Shown here in pieces: positions 43,021 to 52,914 of a DNA stretch of 64,000 nucleotides. Origin of the DNA: Ruminococcus sp. AM22-13 (GTDB taxonomy: Bacteria; Bacillota; Clostridia; Lachnospirales; Lachnospiraceae); the NCBI RefSeq assembly GCF_003471165.1, contig NZ_QRIL01000009.1:1-64000 (forward strand), read 5' to 3'. Both the position numbers and the translations under genes were made by a program. Each line of letters opens with the position of its first letter. The stretch's first letter is position 1. The notes under the pieces were generated by a model. That model saw only the letters and a program-made list of their open reading frames with translations, was not told the origin of the DNA and ran no database searches.

Positions 43021-44931
43021 CTATATTTCTTCCATTGCTTTCAACGGTATAAAAATATTAACTTTGAAAATCCCGTTTTCCGTACAAAAAACTGCATAGC
43101 CGCCTGCTTTCTGCACCACTTCCGTTACCGATGCCGTTCCAATTCCAAGACCTTCATGCTTGGTTGAATAAAATTCATTTTCTTTTCTCTGTATCTCATT
43201 TGAATACGGATTTGAAATCTCTATGAGAAGTTTCTTATTTCGTATCCTGGTAAAAATTTTTACATATGGTTTTACATCTGGCGGCAGAATTTTTACCGCC
43301 TCTACTGCATTCTCCAGAAGATTTCCATAAATCTTACATAAATCTGTATCAGAAATGCTGAGATTCTGTGGCAGCATCATATCATATTCAAACGAAATCC
43401 CTCGCTGTTTTAACTCTCCCGCATAAAAATGAATCACCGCATCCACTGCCATATTTCTGCAATAACAGATCACCGCCTCTTCCTTCGTCATGGCAGCCGA
43501 ATATTTTCCAAGATAATCCATCATCTCCTGATACTTTTCCTGCTGGGCATAGGACATGATCACGCGCAGATGATGCCTCATATCATGCCTCATCCTGCTG
43601 ATCTCATCCATCTTTTCTGTCAGTTCTTCATAATGCTGTTTTTGCATCTGAAGTTTCTGCTCCATCTGGCGGCTGTACTCTCCATATGTAAGCTGAAATC
43701 TGTAAGCATTTGCAAGTTCTATCCACAGAGTCAGTCCCACACTTAAAACCAGCACTGCCGCCCCTAATTCCGTAAACCAGCCGCCTATGACCGGCTCATA
43801 TACTTTCCATATTCTGTCTGCTGCCAGCGAAGCCGCATAGACAATAATTCCTGTCAGTAAAATATTGCTGTATTTTCGCTGAATCTCTTTGATACTCTTA
43901 AAAATCAGGTACCCTGCTGTCAGCCATTTCATAACTTCTGTAACCGCTGATATAAAATACAAGCCTCTCGCCGACTGCACTTTACTGCAAAATAATTCCG
44001 TCAAAAATACCAGCACACCTACCGCCAGAAGAATGACCGCCAGAATTTCCGGCAGACGTCTCTCATCTTCCAGAATTTTCTGTTGCACAACCACAACACA
44101 TGCAAACATCAAATAATAAAACAGCGCTTCCATTCCATAACATGGCTGCACCTTTACAGCCATAAACGCATGCAAAACAGGATAAGAGCTATACCCCAGC
44201 ACGCAGATACACAGCAGACTAAAAAATCCAATTTCCGCTTTTCTGGTTCGGATAAACATATACAAAGCAAAAAGTAAAATACAGAAAGTAAACGCCATAT
44301 AAACGGAATAAGTCATCACTGATAAGCCTCTGATCAGATTTACCTTAAACGGAGATCCCAGAATCGGGACAAACTGAATTCCCGAGGACACCGAATGTCT
44401 GTCTGTCACAGCGATCATAATCTCTGCTGTTCCTTTTCCTTCAAATGTGAATACTCTGTTCTGTATCTGTTCTTCATAATTTTCCGGATCCGGATTTCCA
44501 ACCTGTCCCACCAGATTGCCGTCTATATACAGATTATAGGAAGAAAAAACCTCTACCAGACCTATGGCATATCTCTTTTCCTTCTCCGGAAGCACAAGTG
44601 TCATCCGGTATGTCCCACTTCCGAAAGGAGATCTGTCTTTGTCGCCAAGATCCATTCCTCCGTATTCCCCGATTGAAATATAACGGCTGTAATACTTACC
44701 TTTATTCTCCTTTAATTCCTGCGGAGCCAGCAGTACATCCGGATAATATTCCCACTCTCTGGCCAGATAATGAACCGAATCATCATCCGGAACATAGAGA
44801 ATTCCCTGGATTGGCTGATCTCCTTTTGCTGTATATTTATTATCAAAACGATAGAGCAAAAAGAATACTCCCATAGATACAGTTAACACTGTCACTATGA
44901 GCATCAATGAATATTTCCAGTTTTTCTTCAT
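43021..44931 (-). CDS. GHKL sensor histidine kinase with 7TM region
   Basis: About 636 residues from ATG 44931 (MKKNWKYSLMLIVTVLTVSMG). Order: N-terminal membrane helix, an extracellular beta-sandwich of about 180 residues (FGSGTYRMTLVLPEKEKRYAI, SYNLYIDGNLVGQVG, typical of 7TM-associated domains), seven or so membrane helices (215-420), a coiled coil, the phospho-accepting His in MRHDMRHHLRVIMSY, and a GHKL ATPase with NLLENAVEAV and HEGLGIGTASV. Partner of the convergent LytTR regulator. The surface-protein gene lies 66 bases upstream in the same orientation, suggesting cotranscription. Confidence 0.93.
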   Translation of the reverse strand: MKKNWKYSLMLIVTVLTVSMGVFFLLYRFDNKYTAKGDQPIQGILYVPDDDSVHYLAREWEYYPDVLLAPQELKENKGKYYSRYISIGEYGGMDLGDKDRSPFGSGTYRMTLVLPEKEKRYAIGLVEVFSSYNLYIDGNLVGQVGNPDPENYEEQIQNRVFTFEGKGTAEIMIAVTDRHSVSSGIQFVPILGSPFKVNLIRGLSVMTYSVYMAFTFCILLFALYMFIRTRKAEIGFFSLLCICVLGYSSYPVLHAFMAVKVQPCYGMEALFYYLMFACVVVVQQKILEDERRLPEILAVILLAVGVLVFLTELFCSKVQSARGLYFISAVTEVMKWLTAGYLIFKSIKEIQRKYSNILLTGIIVYAASLAADRIWKVYEPVIGGWFTELGAAVLVLSVGLTLWIELANAYRFQLTYGEYSRQMEQKLQMQKQHYEELTEKMDEISRMRHDMRHHLRVIMSYAQQEKYQEMMDYLGKYSAAMTKEEAVICYCRNMAVDAVIHFYAGELKQRGISFEYDMMLPQNLSISDTDLCKIYGNLLENAVEAVKILPPDVKPYVKIFTRIRNKKLLIEISNPYSNEIQRKENEFYSTKHEGLGIGTASVTEVVQKAGGYAVFCTENGIFKVNIFIPLKAMEEI

Positions 44932-44997
44932 TGTGCACCCCCTTTGCTCCATTGCGCTGCGGGACAGTTTTTTATCCGCCCATGTGTTATTGAATTG

Positions 44998-47355
44998 TTA
45001 TCTTTTTTGCTTCCTGTGTTTTTTTCTCAGAATCAAAAATCCAGTCAGAAGCACCGCTCCTGCTATTATCAAACCCAGAGAAATTTTTACAGATTGTTTC
45101 AAATCTTTCCCTGTCAACAAACTTTCCCTGTGTTCTGATTCTTCTGATTCCTGAACTGCACCGGTATCATTCATGTCAGAAAGAATCTCTCCATCTTCCT
45201 GCATAATTTCGTCTGTTACTGCCACTTCTGTCTCAGAATCTTTCACCGAAAATCCCGTCTGATCTGCTCCTGCCTCTCCTTGATTTTCCTGGACGCTGTT
45301 TGATGACTGTCCATCTGTAATAAAATAATCTCCGGTTTTATCAAGTGTCACCTGGAGAACCTTCTGTTCCTCCTGATAGCTCTTTGCATACTGATTTCCC
45401 TGCGTATCTTCAATGACCACCGTTTCAGGTGACTGAATTCCTTTTAACACTGAGATTGATATCTTCACTACAGTCCCCGGAATCTCCGTCACTTCCTCTC
45501 CTCTGACAAAAATCCTCAGAGAAAATGCCAACTCTGCTGTTTTTTCAATGCGAACCTGCACCTCATCATTTTCATTTACCTTCCATGCATTTACCGTTTC
45601 CGAAGAAACCGTGACAGAAATCCCCTGCTTTTCAAATTTTGCACTGCCATTCTGCTGTATCATCAAAAGTAATCTACGTCCGCTGACAGCAGTGATCACG
45701 TCTGTGCTCAGCTCTGTCACTGAATCGTTGGTCGTATCGGTTTCTGCTGTCACCTTCGTTCCTGATTCTTTATTGCCTGTATTCCTGTTATCCTGTCCAT
45801 TACCAGCATTTGCAGAATTATAATTATAAGATCCATTTTCATAACCTGCTTCTTCTGATTCCTGATTCTGGGCATTGTCAGCTTCTGCCCCATCAGGAAC
45901 AGGAGTTATTGTAAGTTTTATTTCCGGCGCTTTCTGCACAATATCCGGAAGATTCTTCTCATCTCTGTCCGAAAAATTTCTCTCATGCCAGTATTCATTT
46001 ACAATAAATTCATCATTGTAGGAAAAAGAATAGATTCCGGTGCTGCCCTTTTCATGGACAACACAAATATCATAAGTATTTCCCTTCTTTAACACTTCCC
46101 GGCAGTAGAGAAGCACTCCCCGGGACGTGATCTCCACAAGTTCTTTATCTGCTTTCTGATAGCTTCCTTTGTTTTCACGAATATAAACCTGCATATTCTG
46201 AAGATCTGCTTTTGAAAATCCGTCCATTAACATAGGAAATTCAATCATATCTACCGCAGGCATACTGTAAGTGTCAATCTGTGGATTTCCTTTTTTCTGC
46301 ACTGAAATATATGCACATGCCTCAGGAAGTGTCAGATCATCTGACAGCTTATACCCCTGAGGAATCACGAAAGTTCCCGTCAGTTTATATACCCCTGACT
46401 TTGAAGTATTTACCCGACTTACATCCCACGATGACTCCAGCATGATCTCCGGATTCTCTGCTGTATTTTCAAACTTTTGAGCTGTACTGACACGAAGTTT
46501 TATATCCTCTGTCAGTTCCTCCTTTATTTTTTTCAGATTTGCGCCCGTTTTTACAGCATACGCGGCACATCTGCTTAAGTATTTCTCATCGCTGGTATCG
46601 TAAGACCGAATACAATTTCCAGGTTTCTGGATATCTCCAATCTGGCTATATTGATAACTGTAAATATTCAGACTTCCATCTTTAAGATACCGAAAACGCA
46701 AAGTGCCAGTCTGCTTTTCACCATTGTCATATGTCACCAGTATAGAATATGTATTTCCGGCAGTCATACTCTGGTTGGAAACATACAAACCCTCCTCATC
46801 ACAAAAAGCAAAGCCTTCTTCTGTCAGATTCAGCCACTGTCCGTTGTCTTTTTTCAGATATGCTTCCATAGAATCCGGATTTTCCTGCTGTATCCATGGG
46901 AAAATATATAAACCGGCGGCAGTCAGCCTGTAATAGGTATTGATGTCCGGTTTATCCTGATACTGGACAGAAACTGTTGTCTGTACCTGCGGACTCGAAA
47001 TCCCACCCAGATCATATTCCTCCGGCAGTTTCAGCACACCTTTTATTGTATAAACGCCAGCCAGTTTCATATTTACAGAAGAAACATTCCAGACTACCGG
47101 AATATGCAATGTCTCCGTATCCGTATAAACCGTATAGGATACCTCTGCCAATTTCTCAACGATCTCATCACTGTCCTTATTCAATTCAACAGCCACTGCA
47201 GGGATATCCCTGGGCTCGATCACATCATGAACAGTAATCGCCTGTGCCCAAATCTCTGTCGGACTTTTTAACAGACAGAGCCCCAGCGCACAAAAAGCCA
47301 ACACTGCTAATACAATTACACCTTTTTCTTTTTTTATTTTCTTCTCTGTTACCAT
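44998..47355 (-). CDS. Membrane-anchored surface protein with repeated Ig-like modules
   Basis: About 785 residues from ATG 47355 (MVTEKKIKKEKGVIVLAVLA), signal peptide near residues 10-37. Two copies of a module are visible: WNVSSVNMKLAGVYTIKGVL…LPEEYDLG and WDVSRVNTSKSGVYKLTGTF…IPQGYKLS. Each is followed by a second block starting DTY and ending in a GNTY-(S/D)-I strand (GNTYSILVTYDNGE; GNTYDICVVHEKGS). Then comes a Ser/Asn/Gly-rich linker (about 500-560), an acidic stretch, and a C-terminal membrane helix (KISLGLIIAGAVLLTGFLIL) with basic tail. No LPxTG sortase motif. Function unknown; it is probably an extracellular partner of the downstream sensor kinase. Confidence 0.82.
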   Translation of the reverse strand: MVTEKKIKKEKGVIVLAVLAFCALGLCLLKSPTEIWAQAITVHDVIEPRDIPAVAVELNKDSDEIVEKLAEVSYTVYTDTETLHIPVVWNVSSVNMKLAGVYTIKGVLKLPEEYDLGGISSPQVQTTVSVQYQDKPDINTYYRLTAAGLYIFPWIQQENPDSMEAYLKKDNGQWLNLTEEGFAFCDEEGLYVSNQSMTAGNTYSILVTYDNGEKQTGTLRFRYLKDGSLNIYSYQYSQIGDIQKPGNCIRSYDTSDEKYLSRCAAYAVKTGANLKKIKEELTEDIKLRVSTAQKFENTAENPEIMLESSWDVSRVNTSKSGVYKLTGTFVIPQGYKLSDDLTLPEACAYISVQKKGNPQIDTYSMPAVDMIEFPMLMDGFSKADLQNMQVYIRENKGSYQKADKELVEITSRGVLLYCREVLKKGNTYDICVVHEKGSTGIYSFSYNDEFIVNEYWHERNFSDRDEKNLPDIVQKAPEIKLTITPVPDGAEADNAQNQESEEAGYENGSYNYNSANAGNGQDNRNTGNKESGTKVTAETDTTNDSVTELSTDVITAVSGRRLLLMIQQNGSAKFEKQGISVTVSSETVNAWKVNENDEVQVRIEKTAELAFSLRIFVRGEEVTEIPGTVVKISISVLKGIQSPETVVIEDTQGNQYAKSYQEEQKVLQVTLDKTGDYFITDGQSSNSVQENQGEAGADQTGFSVKDSETEVAVTDEIMQEDGEILSDMNDTGAVQESEESEHRESLLTGKDLKQSVKISLGLIIAGAVLLTGFLILRKKHRKQKR

Positions 47356-47530
47356 AATAACGCCCTTTTCATTCACGCATAGCCAAAAAGAATCCCGCAA
47401 GCAGGATTCTCCGCCTGCGCTGGTTCTCTTTAACGATATAATTCTCTCCGCTGCAGTACAATCCAGCCCAGAGGCCTTTTCATATCACAGGAATATTATG
47501 GAGTATAATTTCCAATAATATAAAAACAGC

Positions 47531-47624
47531 AACTTATTTTTCATGTATATCTTCAGATTACCCTATCTGAGAACTTTTAGCAACAGATATAGGATAAATC
47601 GCATTTTTTCATGAAAAATGAGTT
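47531..47624. repeat. Inverted repeat upstream of the surface-protein gene
   Basis: AACTTATTTTTCATG (47531-47545) and CATGAAAAATGAGTT (47610-47624) are 15-base arms with one mismatch, 64 bases apart. The gap also holds ATCTTCAGAT…ATCTGAGA. It lies between the MATE gene and the surface-protein gene and could be a regulator binding region; nothing more can be said. Confidence 0.45.
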
Positions 47625-47637
47625 ACTGTTTATATGT

Positions 47638-48993
47638 TTATTCTACTTTTTCTTTTTTTCCCGGGAATTTCATAAAATAATATACAATGAATAAGACCGC
47701 TGTAATACTCCATGAAACCGGATAGCTGAGCATGATCGTGTTAATTCCAGGATACATCTGTCCTGCTGTAAAGAGCCAGAGGATTCGCAGGGAACATACC
47801 CCGCCGCATGTAAGGATCATTGGCACCAGAACTTTTCCGGTTCCACGTAGTGCACCGGAAAGAATTCCAATGATTACATAAACAAAATAGGATGGCAGTA
47901 AAAAACGGCTCATATGCACACCATGAGTAATTACTGCACTGTCTGTCGTAAATAAGCGGTAAATCCATGGTGCACCTCCATACATCAGCAGGATCATCAC
48001 TGCCGAACTTATCATACTCATGATCATACAGACTCTTACACTCTTTCGCATTCTGTGATATTTGCCTGCCCCGAAGTTCTGCCCTACAAAGGTAGTAATG
48101 GAAATCGCAAACGCATTAATCACCATCCAGAATATAGCATCGATTTTTCCCAGTGTTCCCCAGGCTGCCACTGTATCTGTTCCAAGATTATTTACAAATA
48201 CCTGTATCACAATATTCGATATATTATACATTACAGATTCCAGCCCGGCCGGAATGCCGATGCAAAGTACCGATAACAGCATCCTCTTGTCAAACCGAAT
48301 CCGGCTGATTTTCAGTGCATAGATTTCCCTGGTCTTTAATAACATTCCTGTTACGATCAGCGCACTGACCACCTGGGAAGTAACTGTCGCAACTGCCACT
48401 CCGACAATTCCCATGTGAAATGCCACAACGAAAAACAAGTCTAACACAATGTTTAAAATACATGTCACGATCAGAACATACAATGGTCTTTTGGAATCTC
48501 CCACCGCACGCAGGATCGAAGCTCCCATATTGTAGATCAGGTTGAAAATGATCCCGCCAAAATATATCTGAAGATAAATAGCAGAATCATCTACCACATC
48601 CGCCGGTGTCTTCATGAGTAACAACGCCGGTCTGGCAAAAAAGATTCCCACAATTGTAAGAATCACACCTGCTGCAAGCGAAAATGCAAACGCCGTATGT
48701 AATGCCTTGCTTAGACCCTTCTTATCTTTCGCCCCATAAAACTGGGAGATTACAACCGCAGCCCCCGAGGACAATCCAACAAAAAAGCCTACGATCAGAT
48801 TGGCAATCTGACTGGCCGAACCACCTACTGCCGCAAGCGCCTGTTTACCTACAAATCTTCCCACAACGATCGTATCTGCCGTATTATAGATCTGCTGAAA
48901 AAACGTTCCAAATACAATAGGAAAGAAAAATAACAGCAGCTGTTTCCAGATCACACCTTCCGTGATCTGGTTTACCTTCCCCTTTTCATTCAT
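47638..48993 (-). CDS. MATE-family multidrug/solute exporter
   Basis: A 451-residue protein with twelve predicted membrane helices in two halves, matching the MATE family (PIVFGTFFQQIYNTADTIVVGRFVGKQALAAVG at the N-terminus, IPAGLESVMYNISNIVIQVFVNN opening the second half). MATE proteins export organic cations or drugs using sodium or proton gradients; the substrate is unknown. Start at 48993 follows AAGGAAATG-type sequence. It is last in the accessory block before the terminator and rpmF. Confidence 0.92.
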   Translation of the reverse strand: MNEKGKVNQITEGVIWKQLLLFFFPIVFGTFFQQIYNTADTIVVGRFVGKQALAAVGGSASQIANLIVGFFVGLSSGAAVVISQFYGAKDKKGLSKALHTAFAFSLAAGVILTIVGIFFARPALLLMKTPADVVDDSAIYLQIYFGGIIFNLIYNMGASILRAVGDSKRPLYVLIVTCILNIVLDLFFVVAFHMGIVGVAVATVTSQVVSALIVTGMLLKTREIYALKISRIRFDKRMLLSVLCIGIPAGLESVMYNISNIVIQVFVNNLGTDTVAAWGTLGKIDAIFWMVINAFAISITTFVGQNFGAGKYHRMRKSVRVCMIMSMISSAVMILLMYGGAPWIYRLFTTDSAVITHGVHMSRFLLPSYFVYVIIGILSGALRGTGKVLVPMILTCGGVCSLRILWLFTAGQMYPGINTIMLSYPVSWSITAVLFIVYYFMKFPGKKEKVE

Positions 48994-49145
48994 TTCCTTT
49001 ATTCCTCATCCATTTTATTTTATAGTCCCCACCCACTGCTTATTGTTCTTCGCAACCTCCGCAGGGGGCTTACCTGATTCAGTTAAAAACAATTTTTAAT
49101 CCCTATTTGATACTACTGTGCCGACAAATTTTCACATACAAAAAA

Positions 49146-49175
49146 GCAGGCACCCCAGTAGATGGGACAACCTGC
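49146..49175 (-). terminator. Terminator of rpmF
   Basis: GCAGG…CCTGC arms with an inner CCCA/TGGG pairing form a strong hairpin. The minus strand then runs into TTTTTT. It lies 22 bases past the L32 stop. Confidence 0.85.
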
Positions 49176-49197
49176 CATGCTTTGTAATCATTAAGAA

Positions 49198-49380
49198 TTA
49201 GTCTTCAACTTTAATGATTTCCTTTTTGTTGTAGCTTCCGCAAGCTTTGCATACTCTGTGCGGCATCATCAGTTCGCCACATTTGCTGCATTTTACAAGG
49301 TTCGGAGCGCTCATTTTCCAGTTTGCTCTTCTCTTATCGCGTCTTGCTTTGGAAGATTTATTCTTCGGACAGATGGACAT
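49198..49380 (-). CDS. rpmF: 50S ribosomal protein L32
   Basis: A 60-residue protein from ATG 49380 (MSICPKNKSSKARRDKRRAN). It carries two zinc knuckles, CSKCGE and CKAC, as in the zinc-binding form of L32. The upstream open frame to 49473 is out of context. The gene lies four bases after yceD, the usual pairing. Confidence 0.97.
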   Translation of the reverse strand: MSICPKNKSSKARRDKRRANWKMSAPNLVKCSKCGELMMPHRVCKACGSYNKKEIIKVED

Positions 49381-49384
49381 TATG

Positions 49385-49912
49385 TTACACCTCCTTAAAT
49401 TTACTAAATATATCACTGATAGCTGCCATACGGGGATCCTTAGGTTCCTCGACGCATCCACAAGGACCGTCATTGAGGTTTTTCCCGCACTGGCTACAGA
49501 TTCCTTTGCAGTCTTCTCTACATAAAACCTTCAAAGGCCAGCTCATCAGTACCTCAAGATAGACCAGCTGGTCCACATCCAGGTCCATACCTGTGAGATA
49601 AGAACTCTCGTCCAGATCATTCACACGGTCTTCATCCGTAAGCTTCATATCAAGTTTTCGCTCGATTTCTAAAGGAATCTCTGTTGAAACCTCCTCAAGA
49701 CATCTGTCACAGGGAATACCTACGGTAATCTTACCTGTTCCTTTAATCTCAAGATTTCTGTCACCTGTATTCGTAATAGTAAGCTCTACCGGCTCTTTTG
49801 CAAGCACCGGAAAACTTCCTGACTGAAAGGTGATCGTATCCATTCCAAACTCCACTGTTTTCTGAATACGCATTCCCTCACTGGATGAAATATCTGATAA
49901 ATGTATCTGCAT
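49385..49912 (-). CDS. yceD: YceD/DUF177 family protein
   Basis: A 175-residue YceD-family protein, a factor linked to 23S rRNA accumulation in plants and bacteria. Segments GTGKITVGIPCDRCLEEV and the C-terminal CREDCKGICSQCGKNLNDG, then CGC, show the family's cysteine-rich ending. It is always found next to rpmF in Firmicutes, as here. The start at 49912 has a weak upstream ribosome site. Confidence 0.93.
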   Translation of the reverse strand: MQIHLSDISSSEGMRIQKTVEFGMDTITFQSGSFPVLAKEPVELTITNTGDRNLEIKGTGKITVGIPCDRCLEEVSTEIPLEIERKLDMKLTDEDRVNDLDESSYLTGMDLDVDQLVYLEVLMSWPLKVLCREDCKGICSQCGKNLNDGPCGCVEEPKDPRMAAISDIFSKFKEV

Positions 49913-50047
49913 ACTTTTCTCCTATCCACACTTGTTTTATTATACATACCGTCTTTGCTTTTGTCAACGATAAATTAGAAAAATTTCACATTTTGTCAAG
50001 TAATATTCCTTTACGGGATATCTTCTTAAAAACACCGCAAGGTGCAA

Positions 50048-50079
50048 AGAAGGGTGCCCCTGACAGGATACACCCTTCT
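50048..50079 (-). terminator. Probable terminator of ackA
   Basis: AGAAGGGTG (50048-50056) and CACCCTTCT (50071-50079) are perfect arms. Only a short T run follows on the minus strand, so strength is uncertain. The 49913-50227 gap holds this hairpin and presumably the yceD promoter; I see no gene. Confidence 0.6.
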
Positions 50080-50227
50080 CTTCTATATAAATATAGTTTT
50101 ATACGAACTATATTTCTCTCGTCCGGACACATTACAGGCACTTTATTGCCTGATCTTTCTACACACCGCTACATCCTAAGATATGCGAAACGCAGTCATC
50201 TGAAAGCAAGAAACCTGCCTGATCTGA

Positions 50228-51418
50228 TTAAACCAGTGCTACAGTCTCTCTGCAGATTGCAAGCTCTTCGTTTGTAGGAATTACAGCAACTTTAACTTTG
50301 GAATCCGGTGTGGAAATTACGATTTCTTCTCCACGAACACCGTTAGCTTCTTTGTCAAGTGTAACTCCGAGGTATCCAAGATAGCTTACAACTTTCTCAC
50401 GTACAGGAATAGCATTCTCACCGATACCTGCTGTAAATACGATCGCATCTACACCATTCATAGCTGCAACATATCCGCCAACGAATTTAGCGATACCATA
50501 GCAGAGAACGTCGATTGCGTTAGCTGCATCTTCGTTTCCGCTCTGAGCTGCATCGTTCAGGTCACGGAAGTCACTGGATAATCCGCCGGATAATCCAAGA
50601 AGACCAGATTTCTTATTAAGAACGTTCATCATACCTGCGATATCAAGGTTTTCTTTCTTAGCGATGAATTCCATGATAGCCGGGTCGATGTTACCGGAAC
50701 GTGTTCCCATAACAACACCTTCAAGTGGAGTAAGACCCATTGTTGTGTCTACACACTCACCGTTTACAACAGCACTGATGGAAGAACCGTTTCCAAGGTG
50801 GCAGACGATAACTTTGGAGTTATCTTTGTCAAGACCAAGGAATTCAACAGCACGTTTGGAAACAAAGCTGTGAGATGTTCCGTGGAAACCATATCTTCTT
50901 ACTTTGTAGTTCTTGTAATATTCGATCGGAAGACCATAGAGATATGCTTTTGCAGGCATTGTCTGATGGAAAGCTGTATCAAATACTGCTACCTGAGGTA
51001 CACCCGGCATAAGTTCGGAGCATACACGAATGCCGATCAGGTTTGCAGGATTATGAAGTGGTGCAAGGTCATTGCATTCTTCTACTGCTGCGATTACTTC
51101 GTCTGTGATCACTACAGATTTGGCAAATTTCTCACCGCCATGTACAACACGATGTCCAACAGCGTTTACTTCTTTCAGGCTTCCGATTGCACCTGTTTTG
51201 TCATTTGTGAGGGCATCCAGTACCATCTGGATTGCTTCTTTATGTGTAGGCATTGCAGCTTCTGTGATTTCTTTGTCACAGCCTGTTTTCTGATATACTA
51301 ATCTTCCGTCGATACCGATTCTCTCGCAGAGACCTTTTGCAAGAACTGCTTCTGAATCAGAGTTGATCAGCTGATATTTAAGGGATGAACTTCCACAGTT
51401 GATTACTAATACGTTCAT
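50228..51418 (-). CDS. ackA: Acetate kinase
   Basis: About 396 residues from ATG 51418 (MNVLVINCGSSSLKYQL); an ATG two codons upstream is equally possible. Family landmarks: VNAVGHRVVHGGEKF, PQVAVFDTAFHQTMP, YGFHGTSHSFVS (catalytic region), HLGNGSSISAVVNG and TPLEGVVMGTRSGNIDP. It makes ATP from acetyl-phosphate, completing the Pta-AckA pathway. pta is upstream in the same orientation, with a 234-base gap containing a hairpin. Confidence 0.98.
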   Translation of the reverse strand: MNVLVINCGSSSLKYQLINSDSEAVLAKGLCERIGIDGRLVYQKTGCDKEITEAAMPTHKEAIQMVLDALTNDKTGAIGSLKEVNAVGHRVVHGGEKFAKSVVITDEVIAAVEECNDLAPLHNPANLIGIRVCSELMPGVPQVAVFDTAFHQTMPAKAYLYGLPIEYYKNYKVRRYGFHGTSHSFVSKRAVEFLGLDKDNSKVIVCHLGNGSSISAVVNGECVDTTMGLTPLEGVVMGTRSGNIDPAIMEFIAKKENLDIAGMMNVLNKKSGLLGLSGGLSSDFRDLNDAAQSGNEDAANAIDVLCYGIAKFVGGYVAAMNGVDAIVFTAGIGENAIPVREKVVSYLGYLGVTLDKEANGVRGEEIVISTPDSKVKVAVIPTNEELAICRETVALV

Positions 51419-51557
51419 TTTCATATTCTGCCGGCAACAAATTTCGAATACTGTCAATAATCCTGACACAAGTCTTCGAATATTTCTGTCAGCTTTTCCT
51501 TTCATATTATAATATTAATATTCTCATCATTTCCAGGGAAATATGAGTAATGATATC

Positions 51558-51596
51558 AAAGGCATCAGAATCAGAAATATCTCCTCCGATGCCTTT
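51558..51596. promoter_or_regulatory. Hairpin in the pta-ackA gap
   Basis: AAAGGCATC (51558-51566) and GATGCCTTT (51588-51596) are perfect inverted arms. No T run follows, so it could be an RNA-processing or stability element rather than a terminator. Confidence 0.5.
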
Positions 51597-51652
51597 AACA
51601 TTATGTAGTCGATAAAACAATTCTCAGTCCGCTTTACTGTCTGACTGAAATC

Positions 51653-52663
51653 TTATTTGTTGTCGTCAGCCTGGCACTGTACTGCTGTGATAGCTACTAC
51701 ACCAACGATATCGTCTGCAGAGCATCCGCGGGACAGGTCGTTTACAGGTTTAGCGATACCCTGTGTTACAGGTCCATAAGCTTCTGCTTTTGCAAGACGC
51801 TGTACAAGTTTGTATCCGATGTTACCTGCATCAAGGTCTGGGAATACAAGTACGTTAGCTTTACCTGCAACTTCGCTTCCAGGAGCTTTAGAAGCACCTA
51901 CGCTTGGAACGATAGCTGCATCAAGCTGGAATTCTCCGTCAAGTGCAAGTTCCGGATTCTGCTCTTTTGCGATTCTTGTAGCTTCTACAACTTTGTCTAC
52001 ATCAGCATGTTTTGCACTGCCTTTCGTGGAGTGTGAAAGCATTGCAACGATTGGTTTCTCCTGAACAAGAAGTTCGAAGGATTCTGCAGAAGATGCTGCG
52101 ATTGCTGCAAGCTCTTCTGAAGTCGGGTTCTGGTTCAGACCGGAATCAGCAAATACAAATGCGCCGTTTGCGCCGTATTCGCAGTTTGGAACTACCATTA
52201 AGAAGAATGCGGATACAAGTTTTGTACCTGGTTTTGTCTTCAGAATCTGAAGACATGGTCTTAATGTATCAGCTGTAGAGTGACATGCACCGGATACCAT
52301 ACCGTCTGCATCGCCCATTTTTACCATCATTACACCATAGTACAGATACTGGTTAAGAAGAATCTCTTTAGCCTGATCCGGTGTCATGCCTTTTTTCTGT
52401 CTTAATTCTACTAACTTGTCAATGTATCCCTGTGTTTTCTCTGATGTAGCAGGATCTACGATCTGTGCGCCGGAAATATCATATCCGTCTTCAGCTGCAC
52501 TCTTTTTAACAGCTTCTTCGTTACCAACAAGGATAACCTTTGCAATTCCTTCTTTTAAAATTTTCTCTGTAGCTGCCAGAGTTCTCTTATCTTCTGTCTC
52601 CGGAAGTACGATTGTTTTTACGTTTGCTTTTGCTCTCTCTTTGAGTGTGTCAATAAATCCCAT
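51653..52663 (-). CDS. pta: Phosphate acetyltransferase
   Basis: About 336 residues from ATG 52663 (MGFIDTLKERAKANVKTIVLP). It interconverts acetyl-CoA and acetyl-phosphate. Visible family motifs: DADGMVSGACHSTADTLRP, FADSGLNQNPTSEELA, MLSHSTKGSAKH, FPDLDAGNIGYKL and CSADDIVGVVAITAVQ. This is the short (class I, single-domain) enzyme typical of Firmicutes. It lies upstream of ackA in the same direction. Confidence 0.98.
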   Translation of the reverse strand: MGFIDTLKERAKANVKTIVLPETEDKRTLAATEKILKEGIAKVILVGNEEAVKKSAAEDGYDISGAQIVDPATSEKTQGYIDKLVELRQKKGMTPDQAKEILLNQYLYYGVMMVKMGDADGMVSGACHSTADTLRPCLQILKTKPGTKLVSAFFLMVVPNCEYGANGAFVFADSGLNQNPTSEELAAIAASSAESFELLVQEKPIVAMLSHSTKGSAKHADVDKVVEATRIAKEQNPELALDGEFQLDAAIVPSVGASKAPGSEVAGKANVLVFPDLDAGNIGYKLVQRLAKAEAYGPVTQGIAKPVNDLSRGCSADDIVGVVAITAVQCQADDNK

Positions 52664-52798
52664 GATTAAAATGGCTCCTTTCATATAGCAGTTCTGATAT
52701 CACAATGTCTGTGTACCAGATATCATTACCATTCACCGGATATATTCCGTGAACTGTAATCTGTTTTCTGCGCTGTTTTCATTATAACTCCTGAAGCC

Positions 52799-52827
52799 TT
52801 GTATTTCAAGCATCTGAATGGTAGAAT
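52799..52827 (+). promoter_or_regulatory. Promoter of tmcAL
   Basis: TTGTAT (52799-52804) and TAGAAT (52822-52827) are 17 bases apart. AAGGAGC follows at about 52894, with the ATG at 52915, a rather long spacing. Confidence 0.55.
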
Positions 52828-52914
52828 ATGACATAAAAAAGTTTTTTTTAAGATGCAATATGGTAAAAAAAGAGAACTCTACAGAATTTCAGAAAGGAGC
52901 ATCTGTGTAAATTT

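Noticed and set aside
47638..48993. Second MATE-ATPase fusion
   Set aside because: This MATE protein ends after the normal 451 residues with no extra domain.
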